DNA from: UBA966 sp046350355
GTDB lineage: Bacteria > Planctomycetota > Phycisphaerae > Phycisphaerales > SM1A02
Assembly: GCA_046350355.1 (NCBI GenBank)
Contig: JAXMAN010000004.1
Coordinates: 13,949 to 77,948 of the forward strand
Length of the DNA stretch: 64,000 nucleotides
Direction: 5' to 3'
Positions 41,492 to 49,164 of the stretch are shown here, in pieces; position 1 is the stretch's first letter; every line of letters begins with the position of its first letter. Under the pieces are notes generated by a model. It did no database searches. It saw only the letters and a program-made list of their open reading frames with translations, and was not told the origin of the DNA. The position numbers were made by a program, and so were the translations under genes.

Positions 41492-42445
41492 TCAGCGCGC
41501 GGCGCGGCGCGCGCCGATCGCGGCGTCGGCGGCCAGCGCCTGCGCATGCGCGGCGACGGCGTGGACGCGCAGGATCGCGGCGCCGCGATGCGCGGCTCGC
41601 AGCGCGGCGGCGATGGAGCCGGGATCGCGCTGCGCGGGCGGGATCGTGGCGGACGCCGCCCCCGCCACCGCCATCGCCGCCGCGATGAAGCTCTTGCGCG
41701 AGGCGCCCACGAGCACCGGGCAGTCCAGCGGCGCCAACTCGGGCAGCCGCTCGATGAGCTCGAAGTTCTGCTCGACGCTCTTGCCGAAGCCCAGGCCGGG
41801 ATCGACCGCGATGCGGTCGCGCGCGACGCCGGCGCGCAGCGCGGCCTCGATGCGCGCGGCGAGCCAGTCGCGCACGATGGGCACGATGTCGCCGCGCTCG
41901 GGTGGGCGCTCGTACCGGTCGCTGTAGCGGTCCAGCGGCGGCGGCGCGTGGCGATGCATGAGCACGAGCCCCGCGCCGCGCTGCGCGCAGAGCTCGAGCA
42001 TGCGCGGATCCTCGGTCCCCGCGCTCTGGTCGTTGACGATGCACGCGCCCGCGTCGAGCGCGGCCTGCGCGACGGGCGCGAGCGTGGTGTCGATGGAGAT
42101 CGCGAGACGCGCCGCGCGCTCGGAAGCGCCGTTCGCCTGCGCGCCGTCGGCATGCCCGCCATGCGCGATGCGCGCGATGCACGCCGCCGTGCGCTCGATC
42201 TGCGCCGCCGCGTCGACGCGCGCCGCGCCGGGGCGCGTGGATTCGCCACCGACGTCGACGATCGCCGCACCCTCGCGCACGCACGCGAGCGCATGCGCGG
42301 CGGCGGCCGCGGGATCGAGGAACTGTCCGCCGTCGCTGAAGCTGTCCGGCGTCGTGTTGACGATCGCCATCAGCAGCGGCGCGACGCCCTCGCCCCAGGC
42401 GAAGGCGTGCGGACCCGCGCGCCAGATGCGCGGCGCCGCGCTCAC
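41492..42445 (-). CDS. folP: Dihydropteroate synthase
   Basis: FolP joins 4-aminobenzoate to hydroxymethyl-dihydropterin pyrophosphate in folate synthesis. The 317-aa protein shows LLMAIVNTTPDSFSDGG near the N-terminus, IVDVGGESTRPGA, the strand ISIDTTLAPVAQAALDAGACIVND, DPGLGFGKSVEQN and GASRKSF with the conserved Arg-Lys loop. All substrate-binding motifs are present. The start is GTG at 42445, which overlaps the preceding stop as GTGA. It is the third gene of a gpx, secreted protein, folP transcription unit. An insert of about 15 residues with Gly/Ala/His lies before ISIDTT. Confidence 0.93.
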   Translation of the reverse strand: MSAAPRIWRAGPHAFAWGEGVAPLLMAIVNTTPDSFSDGGQFLDPAAAAAHALACVREGAAIVDVGGESTRPGAARVDAAAQIERTAACIARIAHGGHADGAQANGASERAARLAISIDTTLAPVAQAALDAGACIVNDQSAGTEDPRMLELCAQRGAGLVLMHRHAPPPLDRYSDRYERPPERGDIVPIVRDWLAARIEAALRAGVARDRIAVDPGLGFGKSVEQNFELIERLPELAPLDCPVLVGASRKSFIAAAMAVAGAASATIPPAQRDPGSIAAALRAAHRGAAILRVHAVAAHAQALAADAAIGARRAAR

Positions 42446-44373
42446 GGCGCGCCCGAGGTGGACTTGGGCGCGGGCACGGGCGCGGGCACGGGCGCGGGCG
42501 CGGGCGCGCCACCACCACCCGGCGCGCCACCCTGCATCTGCTGCATCATGCGCGCCTTCATCGCGTCGAAGCCCAGCGCGAGCACCGAACTTGGCACGAC
42601 GAGCGCCGCTTCCCAGTCGCCGCCCTTCGCGCGCAGTGCGCCGGCGACGGGTTCGAGTCCCGCAGGCGGCTCGGGCAGCATCTCGCCTGCGCCGCCGGGC
42701 AGCGCGCCTGCGACCTGACGCGCCGCGTCGAGCAGCTCGCCCACGCCCAGGAAGACGACGAGGTCCGGGTCCGGCACCAGCCACGGCTGCATCGAGCGCA
42801 CGACGCCGTTCTGCGCGAGCGTCTTGGCATCGGCGCCGCCGCTGGCCGCCGCGACCGCGCGGTCGAGCACGTCGGTGCGCTGGCTGTAGGTCACGACGAG
42901 CGCCCCGGGGACCTCCTTCGCGAAACCGTGCAGCCCGCGAGCGCCGACGATCACCTGCTTGAGCAGGCGCAGCGTCGGATCGCCGCCGCCGCCGGTGACC
43001 GTCTCCTTCAGCGCGAACGCCGTGACGCGCGCGCCGCTCTTGAGCTCGCGCTCGGCCTCCCAGACGGCTTCGGACTTCACGCCTTCGCGCTCGCCTGCCT
43101 GGCCGAGGATCCACTGGTGCAGCGCTTCCTTCACCGCCGCGGGGTCCTTGCATTCGACGACGAAGGCCGCGTCGTTGAAGAGCCCGCCCGCGAGCACGCC
43201 AAGCTTGCTCGGATACGCCGCGACCTGCAGCCCCGTCACCTTGTCCTGCACCGCGTCAAGCCAGGGCGGAAGCTGCAGCGGCTCCGCGCCGGGCACCGTC
43301 GCGAGGAACTGCTGCACATGCTTGATGCCGCCGACCGCGGCGAAGTCGAAGCCCGCCGCGCCGTAGTAGGGATTGGCCGGGAGGCGGCCGAGCGCCGCAG
43401 CGGGCGCGCGCGGCGTGGCGCCCGCGGGCTGCATTGCCTTCGCGACCTCGCTCTCGGGCGCGAAGCGCGCGAAGGCGCGCACGCCCACCGCGAGCGCGTC
43501 GAAGTCGAAGGCGACGACGCCGTCGCGGATCTGCGCGACGATCTCCGCGCCGCGGTCGCGCGCCTGCTCGAGCTTCTTCATGTCCGGCGCGCCGCCCGCG
43601 CCCGCCGCGCCGCCGCCGAGCGCCAGCGCGCGCGCGGAACCGGGATCGACCGGCGCCTGCTTCATCGCCTCCGCGCCCTCGCGGAAGATGCGGTCGCCCG
43701 CCCACGCGACGAGGTCCGCGCGCCGCGCGATCTCCGCACCGCGCGCGCCCAGCCGCTGCGCGAGCACGGGGCCGAGGCCTTCCTTCGGGTCGTAGTTGCG
43801 AGCGCTGCGCGCGTCCTGCGCGAGGATCAGGTGCGCGCCGGCCTCGCGCGCGAAGAGCGTCATCGGAACCGAGTTCGCGCGGTACGCGTCGGGGCCCATC
43901 TCGGGCTGCGGCGTGAGGTTGCCCGCGATGAACGCCTTCGCGTCCGTCACCGGCACGGCGATCACGGGCACGAGCTCCTGGTCGAGCGGCTCGAGCCAAA
44001 GCGCGACCGCGCCGCGGTCGTCGAAGCCCGCGCCAAAGCCCAGCCACGCCTTCAGCAGGTCGATGGGCCGTCCGCCGAGCCCCGTCTCCGCGCGGCCCAT
44101 GCGGTCGATCGCCTGCTGCAGATCGTCGCTCGCGCCCTTGGGGCTGGGCAGGAGGATCGCGCTGGCGGCGTTGCCCGGCACAAGCTTCGCGGCCGCGTCG
44201 AACGCATCGGCCGCGCGCGCGGGCGCGGCGGCGAGCACTCCGACGAAAAGGAAAGCGCACGCGGCGATCAGGCCGCGTGCGCTGGTGGCGCGATTGGGTT
44301 GCGCGTCGTCGCGGTCGGTGCGAAGGACGCGGACGACGCTGGCGCGAGGGCTGGTGCGGTGGCTGAGGCGCAT
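42442..44373 (-). CDS. Secreted protein of unknown function, Pro/Ala-rich C-terminus
   Basis: This 643-aa protein has a probable signal peptide after a long basic N-region (hydrophobic core about 35-50, cleavage near ARAAD) and a large mixed alpha/beta mature domain with the recurring phrases VFLGVGELLDAARQVAG and LQVAAYPSKLGVLAGGLF. The tail alternates Pro and Ala (APAPAPVPAPVPAP). I do not recognise a catalytic motif; the fold pattern recalls large DUF3352-type periplasmic proteins, but this is weak. It lies between gpx (4-base gap) and folP (GTGA overlap) and is clearly co-transcribed with both, which gives no obvious functional clue. Confidence 0.7.
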   Translation of the reverse strand: MRLSHRTSPRASVVRVLRTDRDDAQPNRATSARGLIAACAFLFVGVLAAAPARAADAFDAAAKLVPGNAASAILLPSPKGASDDLQQAIDRMGRAETGLGGRPIDLLKAWLGFGAGFDDRGAVALWLEPLDQELVPVIAVPVTDAKAFIAGNLTPQPEMGPDAYRANSVPMTLFAREAGAHLILAQDARSARNYDPKEGLGPVLAQRLGARGAEIARRADLVAWAGDRIFREGAEAMKQAPVDPGSARALALGGGAAGAGGAPDMKKLEQARDRGAEIVAQIRDGVVAFDFDALAVGVRAFARFAPESEVAKAMQPAGATPRAPAAALGRLPANPYYGAAGFDFAAVGGIKHVQQFLATVPGAEPLQLPPWLDAVQDKVTGLQVAAYPSKLGVLAGGLFNDAAFVVECKDPAAVKEALHQWILGQAGEREGVKSEAVWEAERELKSGARVTAFALKETVTGGGGDPTLRLLKQVIVGARGLHGFAKEVPGALVVTYSQRTDVLDRAVAAASGGADAKTLAQNGVVRSMQPWLVPDPDLVVFLGVGELLDAARQVAGALPGGAGEMLPEPPAGLEPVAGALRAKGGDWEAALVVPSSVLALGFDAMKARMMQQMQGGAPGGGGAPAPAPVPAPVPAPKSTSGAP

Positions 44374-44377
44374 CGCC

Positions 44378-44977
44378 TCAGGATACGGGCTTCTCCGCGA
44401 GCGCCTTCTCGATCGCCTTCTTCAGCTCGTCCCCGCGGGGCTTCACGTTCGACGCGAAGAACGCGATCGGCTTGCCGTCGCGGCCGATGAGGTACTTGCC
44501 GAAGTTCCAGCTCGGCAGCATGCCCGTGCACTGCGCGAGGTACGCGTAGATCTCGTTCTGGCCGGCGCCGGCCTTGACCTGCACCTTCTGCATGATCGGG
44601 AAGGTGACCGAGTACTCCTTCGAGCAGAACTGCTTGATCTCCTCGCTGGTGCCGGGCTCCTGGCCGCCGAAGTCGTTGCACGGGAAGCCGATGACGACGA
44701 GGCCCTTGTCCTTGAACTCGTTGCTGAGCTTCTCGAGGTCGCCGTACTGCGGCGTGAACCCGCAGCGGCTGGCGACGTTGACGACGAGCGTGACCTTGCC
44801 CTTGTACTGGGAGAGGTCGACGGGCTTGCCGTCGAGGCCGGTGGTCTTGAACGAGTAGAAGCTCTTGGTCTTCGCGGCGGCGGCGGCGTCCTTCTCGGGC
44901 TTGGCTGCCTGACCGGCGCCGAAGCCGGTGACCATGGCGACGGTGCCGAGCGCGGCGGCGAGCAGTTTGCGGCTCAT
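44378..44977 (-). CDS. Glutathione peroxidase-family protein (Cys type), exported
   Basis: This 199-aa thiol peroxidase has an N-terminal signal-like segment (about 1-25), then the family blocks NVASRCGFTPQYGDLEKL with the peroxidatic Cys, GFPCNDFGGQEPG with the second Cys and Gln, and WNFGKYLIGRDGKP with the catalytic Trp-Asn. These enzymes reduce peroxides, usually with thioredoxin in bacteria; a thioredoxin gene lies at 29618. The signal suggests a periplasmic role (inference). It heads the gpx-secreted protein-folP unit; its 5' side borders the palindromic element at 45100-45285. Confidence 0.92.
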   Translation of the reverse strand: MSRKLLAAALGTVAMVTGFGAGQAAKPEKDAAAAAKTKSFYSFKTTGLDGKPVDLSQYKGKVTLVVNVASRCGFTPQYGDLEKLSNEFKDKGLVVIGFPCNDFGGQEPGTSEEIKQFCSKEYSVTFPIMQKVQVKAGAGQNEIYAYLAQCTGMLPSWNFGKYLIGRDGKPIAFFASNVKPRGDELKKAIEKALAEKPVS

Positions 44978-45099
44978 CGGGAGGGGTCCTCGTCTGTGGG
45001 TGCTCTGCGGGCGTGCCGCGCGCGGTGCGCGGGGGTGAGCCTGAGTGTAGGCCGCGTGGGGGAAGGCAGAAAGGCAGGGTGCTGTCGGACCTCCCGGGC

Positions 45100-45285
45100 G
45101 GGGGGGCGCTGGGGCAGCGGCATCGTGCTCCGCGGACGGCCTTGCTCCACCAGGTTCCGCTGCGGCCTCGTGGGCGCATCATGCTTCGGCGGAACGACCC
45201 GAGGAGTATTCGGAAATCGTTCGTGCCGAAGCATGATGCTTTACGCCGCTGCGCACGATGCCGCTGCCCCTGGTCGCGCCCCCCC
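45100..45285 (+). repeat. Structured palindromic element, left copy (MITE/REP-like)
   Basis: This element fills the middle of the 398-base gap 44978-45375. Its outer arms GGGGGGGCGC (45100-45109) and GCGCCCCCCC (45276-45285) pair, and the next arms, 45111-45128 and 45253-45270, form a perfect 18-base stem. An inner hairpin has a perfect 15-base stem (45176-45190 with 45225-45239, GCATCATGCTTCGGC). The 50-base stretch 45131-45180 is identical to the right copy. No coding capacity is visible. The copy at 46381-46568 lies in inverted orientation beyond the HNH gene. Confidence 0.8.
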
Positions 45286-45375
45286 AACGGTGGGTTGAGC
45301 TCGCGGAAGGATGCGCTTGCTCGACGCTTCACGGATGCAGCCCCAGTAATCTCAACATCGCCCTCGGGGAACCTC

Positions 45376-46353
45376 ATGGCCGATCCATACGTGGCACAGA
45401 CGGACAGAGCGTGGTTCCAATTCCTGTCGGAGCGGGCCGACTGGCGGCGCGTCCCCGACCGCGGATTTGTCGATGAGGCGAACTTCTGGATGCCGCGCGC
45501 GCAGCGGCCGTTCGCAAACTTGGTTCCTGGGCAGCCGGTCTTCCTTCGGCTGAAGGCCCCCGAGCACAAGATCGCCGGGGTCGGCTACTACGCGGCGTTT
45601 CACAGCCTGGCACTCTCCGAGGCGTGGTCGCTCTTCGAATGGCGCAACGGATGCGACTCCTACGCGAGCTTTCGGCATCGGCTGGTGCGTCTGGGACACG
45701 AGCCCGCTGAGGAGGCGCAGAGCGAGCGACGAGTCGGGTGTGTCGTCCTTGCAAACGTGGAGCTGTGGGAGCAGCGCCGCTGGATTCCATGGGGCGACCT
45801 TGAGGAGTTCAGTCCGAACACGCAGCAGGGGAAGTTCGTCCGCGACGCACGCCAGGCCGCGATGCTGCTGGCTGCGACGGAACCGTCGCTGGGTGTGGCG
45901 GCGCCGGAGTTTGCGGAACGATTCTCGCTGGTGACCGCGGACGGACGCCGTTGGCGTGACGCAGCAGCGCAGGCTGCTCGCGATGGACAGGGCGCGTTCC
46001 GGCTGCGATTGCTCGACGCATACGGCCGGCAGTGCGCGATCACAGGCGAACACACGGAGCCCGTGCTGGACGCGGCGCACATCCAGCCGTATCTCGGCCG
46101 CGCGAGCAACCACGTGCAGAACGGACTCGTGCTCTGCAAGGAGTTCCACACGCTTTTCGACCGTGGTTACGTCACGGTCACTCCGGAGCTCCGCGTTCGT
46201 GTCTCCCCCCTGCTGCGTGCCGAGTACAGCAACGGCCGCCGCTACTACCCGTACGACGATCAGCCGCTCGCCACGCTTCCGAAGGATGCCCGCCTCCAAC
46301 CGAGCCGCGAGGCGCTCGATTGGCATGGCCGGCACGTCTTCCGCGCCGGATAG
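45376..46353 (+). CDS. HNH endonuclease-family protein
   Basis: This 325-aa protein has a C-terminal HNH nuclease domain: RQCAITGEHTEPVLDAAHIQPYL supplies the first histidine region, HVQNGLVLCKEFHTLFDRGYVTV the Asn and last His. The N-terminal half (PGQPVFLRLKAP, KIAGVGYYAAF, SEAWSLFEWRNG) looks like a compact sensing domain of the PUA/EVE-like kind found on HNH restriction-type nucleases; that comparison is inference. No methyltransferase lies beside it, so a modification-dependent or orphan nuclease is possible. Codon choice is less extreme in GC than its neighbours, and the gene is flanked by inverted palindromic elements. ATG at 45376, with GGGGAA upstream. Confidence 0.82.
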   Translation: MADPYVAQTDRAWFQFLSERADWRRVPDRGFVDEANFWMPRAQRPFANLVPGQPVFLRLKAPEHKIAGVGYYAAFHSLALSEAWSLFEWRNGCDSYASFRHRLVRLGHEPAEEAQSERRVGCVVLANVELWEQRRWIPWGDLEEFSPNTQQGKFVRDARQAAMLLAATEPSLGVAAPEFAERFSLVTADGRRWRDAAAQAARDGQGAFRLRLLDAYGRQCAITGEHTEPVLDAAHIQPYLGRASNHVQNGLVLCKEFHTLFDRGYVTVTPELRVRVSPLLRAEYSNGRRYYPYDDQPLATLPKDARLQPSREALDWHGRHVFRAG

Positions 46354-46380
46354 TCCCCCGCATGCACGCCCCGCCCACGA

Positions 46381-46568
46381 GGCACGGGCGCAGCGGCGCG
46401 GGGTGTCCGTGCGGAGCGGCGTAAAGCATCGCGATGCGGCACGCTGCCCTCCCGACTTCTCCTCGGGTCGTTCCGCCGCAGCGCGATGCGCCCACGAGGC
46501 CGCAGCGGAACCTGGTGGAGCAAGGCCGTCCGCGCAGCACGGACACCCCGCGACGCGGAGCCCGTGCC
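46381..46568 (-). repeat. Structured palindromic element, right copy, inverted
   Basis: Outer arms GGCACGGGC (46381-46389) and GCCCGTGCC (46560-46568) pair. Next arms 46397-46412 and 46537-46552 form a perfect 16-base stem, and an inner hairpin has 14 of 15 pairs (46426-46440 with 46475-46489). Read on the minus strand, its core is identical to 45131-45180 of the left copy. The stem sequences differ from the left copy yet remain complementary. Confidence 0.8.
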
Positions 46569-46614
46569 CACTCCGCGTTCCGCGCATTCACCCCGGCGCC
46601 CCCTGCTTCCTCAC

Positions 46615-47061
46615 TCAATCCCGAAAGTGCGCCAACGACCCCGCACACGCCTCGAGAAACGCCACTTCCTCCGGCGAGAAAACCCGCTCACCATGATTGG
46701 CCACCCCGAGCGTCCCCACCAGCTTCCCGCCCGCGCGCACCGGCACCACGATCGCCCCCTCCATGCCCGAGCTCCGCGCCCCCGGCTGCACAACCCCGGT
46801 CGCATCCTTGTTCAGGTTGCACCACGTCACCGGCTCGTTCTGCGCCGCGCACGCCCCCGCCATCCCCTTGCCGACGGGAATCACGCGGATCTTCTGCAGC
46901 AGCGGCTCCGGCAGCGGCCCGTGGACCGCGTTGAGGTGCAGCAAGTTGTCCGCGCCCAGGAAGTGCAGCGTGCCGCTGTCCGCGAGCATGTGCCGCACGA
47001 TCGCGGCGAGGGCGGCGTCGGAGGTGGTCGCGTCGGCGATGGCGGAGGGAAGCGGGGTCAT
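46615..47061 (-). CDS. GAF-domain protein
   Basis: This 148-aa protein is almost entirely one GAF domain: GTLHFLGADNLLHLNAVHG, IPVGKGMAGACAAQNEPVTWCNL, and GAIVVPVRAGGKLVGTLGVANHGERVFSPEE. Such small GAF proteins bind ligands or act as free methionine-(R)-sulfoxide reductases; the Cys pair in GACAAQ/TWCNL could support redox sensing, but the reductase signature is not clear. The ATG at 47061 overlaps the aroC stop (ATGA), so the two are translationally coupled. Confidence 0.82.
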   Translation of the reverse strand: MTPLPSAIADATTSDAALAAIVRHMLADSGTLHFLGADNLLHLNAVHGPLPEPLLQKIRVIPVGKGMAGACAAQNEPVTWCNLNKDATGVVQPGARSSGMEGAIVVPVRAGGKLVGTLGVANHGERVFSPEEVAFLEACAGSLAHFRD

Positions 47062-48236
47062 GGCGTGGCTTTCGGTGGGTGCAGCTCGCGGGCCAGGCGC
47101 ATCGAGGCGTCGTAGTGCGCGCGCAGCTCGGCGATCGAGTCGCCGCCGTACTTGGCGAGGAAGGCGCGCGCGACCTCGAAGGCGACGACGGACTCGAGCA
47201 CGACGCTCGCCGCCGCGACCGCGCTGATGTCGCTGCGTTCGTACTGGCTCTGCAGCGGCGCGTGCGTCTGCAGGTCGACGCTGGGCATGCCGCGCAGGAG
47301 CGTGGAGATCGGCTTCATCGTGCCGCGCACGACCAGCGGCATGCCGTTGGTCATGCCGCCCTCGAGGCCGCCAGCGTTGTTGGTCGGGCGCACGAAGCCC
47401 AGGTGCGGCGCGCCCGCCTGCGCGGGGTCGTAGGCGATCGGGTCGTGCACCTGGCTGCCGAAGCGGAAGGCGCACTCCTTGCCCAGGCCGATCTCGACGG
47501 CCTTGAAGGCCTGGATGCCCAGGACCGCGAGGCCCATCCGCGCGTCCAGGCGTTCGTCCCACTGGACGCAGGTGCCCAGGCCCGCGGGCAGGCCGAAGAC
47601 ATGCGCTTCCACGAGTCCGCCGACGGTGTCCTGCTCGACCTTCGCGCGGTGGATGTGCTCGACCAGGCGCGCGTCGATGGCGGGGTCGGGGCAGTAGACC
47701 TCGCTCGCGTCGCGCGCGGCGCGCAGCGCGGGCAGGTCGGCGGCGCGGACCTCCATCGTGCTCACCGCGTCGATGGCGCCGCGCACGAAGCCGAAGACCT
47801 CGATGCCGAACTCGCGCAGCAGGAGCATCGCGAGCGAGCCGGCGGCGACGCGCGCGGCGGTCTCGCGCGCGCTCGCGCGCTCGAGCGTGCTGCGGCAGTC
47901 GGTCGTGAGCCACTTGATGCTGCCCGCGAGGTCCGCGTGCCCGGGGCGCGGGCGCGTGACCGGCGGGGTCTTCGCGGCGTCGTCGATGCGGCTGTCGCGG
48001 TTGGCGACCTGGATCGCCACGGGCGCGCCGATGGTGCGGCCGCCGCGCACACCCGCGACGAAGGCGGCGGTGTCGGTCTCGATGCGCTGGCGGCCGCCGC
48101 GGCCGTAGCCGCCCTGGCGGCGGCGAAGCTGCGCGTCGACGAAGGCCTGGTCGATGGCGAGGCCGGCGGGCAGTCCCTCGACGAGGGCCAGCAGCGTGGG
48201 GCCGTGCGACTCGCCTGCGGTGCGGTACGAGAGCAT
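47058..48236 (-). CDS. aroC: Chorismate synthase
   Basis: AroC converts EPSP to chorismate using reduced FMN, the last step of the shikimate pathway. The 392-aa protein starts YRTAGESHGPTLLALVEGLPAGL and shows RRRQGGYGRGGRQRIE, the RPGHADLAGSIKW signature, SARETAARVAAGSLA and GGLEGGMTNGMPLVVR. Motifs and length are typical. The ATG at 48236 follows TATCCT by eight bases and lies 68 bases from the divergent SDR gene. Confidence 0.96.
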   Translation of the reverse strand: MLSYRTAGESHGPTLLALVEGLPAGLAIDQAFVDAQLRRRQGGYGRGGRQRIETDTAAFVAGVRGGRTIGAPVAIQVANRDSRIDDAAKTPPVTRPRPGHADLAGSIKWLTTDCRSTLERASARETAARVAAGSLAMLLLREFGIEVFGFVRGAIDAVSTMEVRAADLPALRAARDASEVYCPDPAIDARLVEHIHRAKVEQDTVGGLVEAHVFGLPAGLGTCVQWDERLDARMGLAVLGIQAFKAVEIGLGKECAFRFGSQVHDPIAYDPAQAGAPHLGFVRPTNNAGGLEGGMTNGMPLVVRGTMKPISTLLRGMPSVDLQTHAPLQSQYERSDISAVAAASVVLESVVAFEVARAFLAKYGGDSIAELRAHYDASMRLARELHPPKATP

Positions 48237-48244
48237 CGCGCGTG

Positions 48245-48250
48245 AGGATA
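48245..48250 (-). promoter_or_regulatory. -10 box of aroC (leaderless)
   Basis: TATCCT on the minus strand, eight bases before the aroC ATG at 48236. Confidence 0.45.
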
Positions 48251-48292
48251 GGAGATCGGACGCGCGCGCCGCGGCTGCGCGCGCGCTGCGGA

Positions 48293-48298
48293 TAGGCT
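48293..48298 (+). promoter_or_regulatory. -10-like box of the SDR gene (leaderless)
   Basis: TAGGCT ends six bases before the ATG at 48305. The divergent aroC box lies 42 bases to the left. Confidence 0.4.
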
Positions 48299-48304
48299 CG
48301 GGCG

Positions 48305-49144
48305 ATGCAGACCGCCTCCGATCGCTCCGCGGACGCGCCCCGCCCCGTCGCGCTGGTCACCGGCGCCTCGGCGGGGATCGGGCTGGCCTTCGCGCGCCTG
48401 CTGGCGCAGCGCGGGCACGATCTGGCGATCGTGGCGCGCCGGCGCGAGCGGCTGGACGCGCTGGCGCACGAGCTGGCCTCCGAGCACGGCGTGCGCGTCG
48501 AGTCGGTGGCCGCGGACCTCTCCGAGCCGGACGCGCCCGCACGCGTGGTGGATGCGACGCTCGCGGCCTTCGGGCGCATCGATGTCCTGATTGCCAACGC
48601 GGGCTACGGTCCGCGCGACGGCTTCGCGAGAACGCCCTGGAAGGAGCACGACCGCTTCCTGCGCGTGATGCTCACGAGCTACGTGGAGCTTGCGCACCGC
48701 GCGCTGCCGGGGATGCTCGCGCGCCGCAGCGGGCGCATCGTGATCGTGAGCAGCATGGCGAGCTTCGCGCCCGAGCAGCGCGGCAGCATGTACACGCCGG
48801 TGAAGCGCTTCCTCACGAGCTGGACGCGCGCGCTGGCGCTGGAGCTGCACGGCACCGGCGTGACGGCGACGGCCTCGTGCCCGGGCTTCACCTTCAGCGA
48901 GTTCCACGACGTGATGGGCAACCGCGAGCACATGCAGAAGCTGCCGCGCTTCATGTGGAAGAGCGCGGAGGAGGTGGCGCTGCGCTCGTGGGAGGCGGCG
49001 GAGCGCGGCGAGCCCGTCGCGATCATCGGCGGCGTGAACAAGACGATCGCCGCGCTCTGCGCGCTGCTGCCAACGCGCGCGCTGCACGCGATCGCGCCGC
49101 AGGCGCTGCGCGACCGCGGGGAGCCGGAAGCGTTCGTGAAGTGA
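48305..49144 (+). CDS. Classical short-chain dehydrogenase/reductase
   Basis: This 279-aa NAD(P)-dependent oxidoreductase has the cofactor motif TGASAGIGLAFARLL, NAGYG after the fourth strand, a catalytic Ser in VIVSSMASFAP and YTPVKRF as the Tyr-x-x-x-Lys pair. The basic residues in VARRRERLDAL favour NADP(H). It resembles YqjQ/DltE-like reductases of unknown substrate. The ATG at 48305 is preceded by TAGGCT at six bases. It ends 20 bases from the convergent pseudopilin-like gene. Confidence 0.9.
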   Translation: MQTASDRSADAPRPVALVTGASAGIGLAFARLLAQRGHDLAIVARRRERLDALAHELASEHGVRVESVAADLSEPDAPARVVDATLAAFGRIDVLIANAGYGPRDGFARTPWKEHDRFLRVMLTSYVELAHRALPGMLARRSGRIVIVSSMASFAPEQRGSMYTPVKRFLTSWTRALALELHGTGVTATASCPGFTFSEFHDVMGNREHMQKLPRFMWKSAEEVALRSWEAAERGEPVAIIGGVNKTIAALCALLPTRALHAIAPQALRDRGEPEAFVK

Positions 49145-49164
49145 GGGTGCGCGGCCCGCGCCGC

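Noticed and set aside
45100..46568. Reading the palindromic elements as integron attC sites or CRISPR repeats.
   Set aside because: No RYYYAAC/GTTRRRY core sites, no integrase and no regular spacing; only two copies in inverted orientation.
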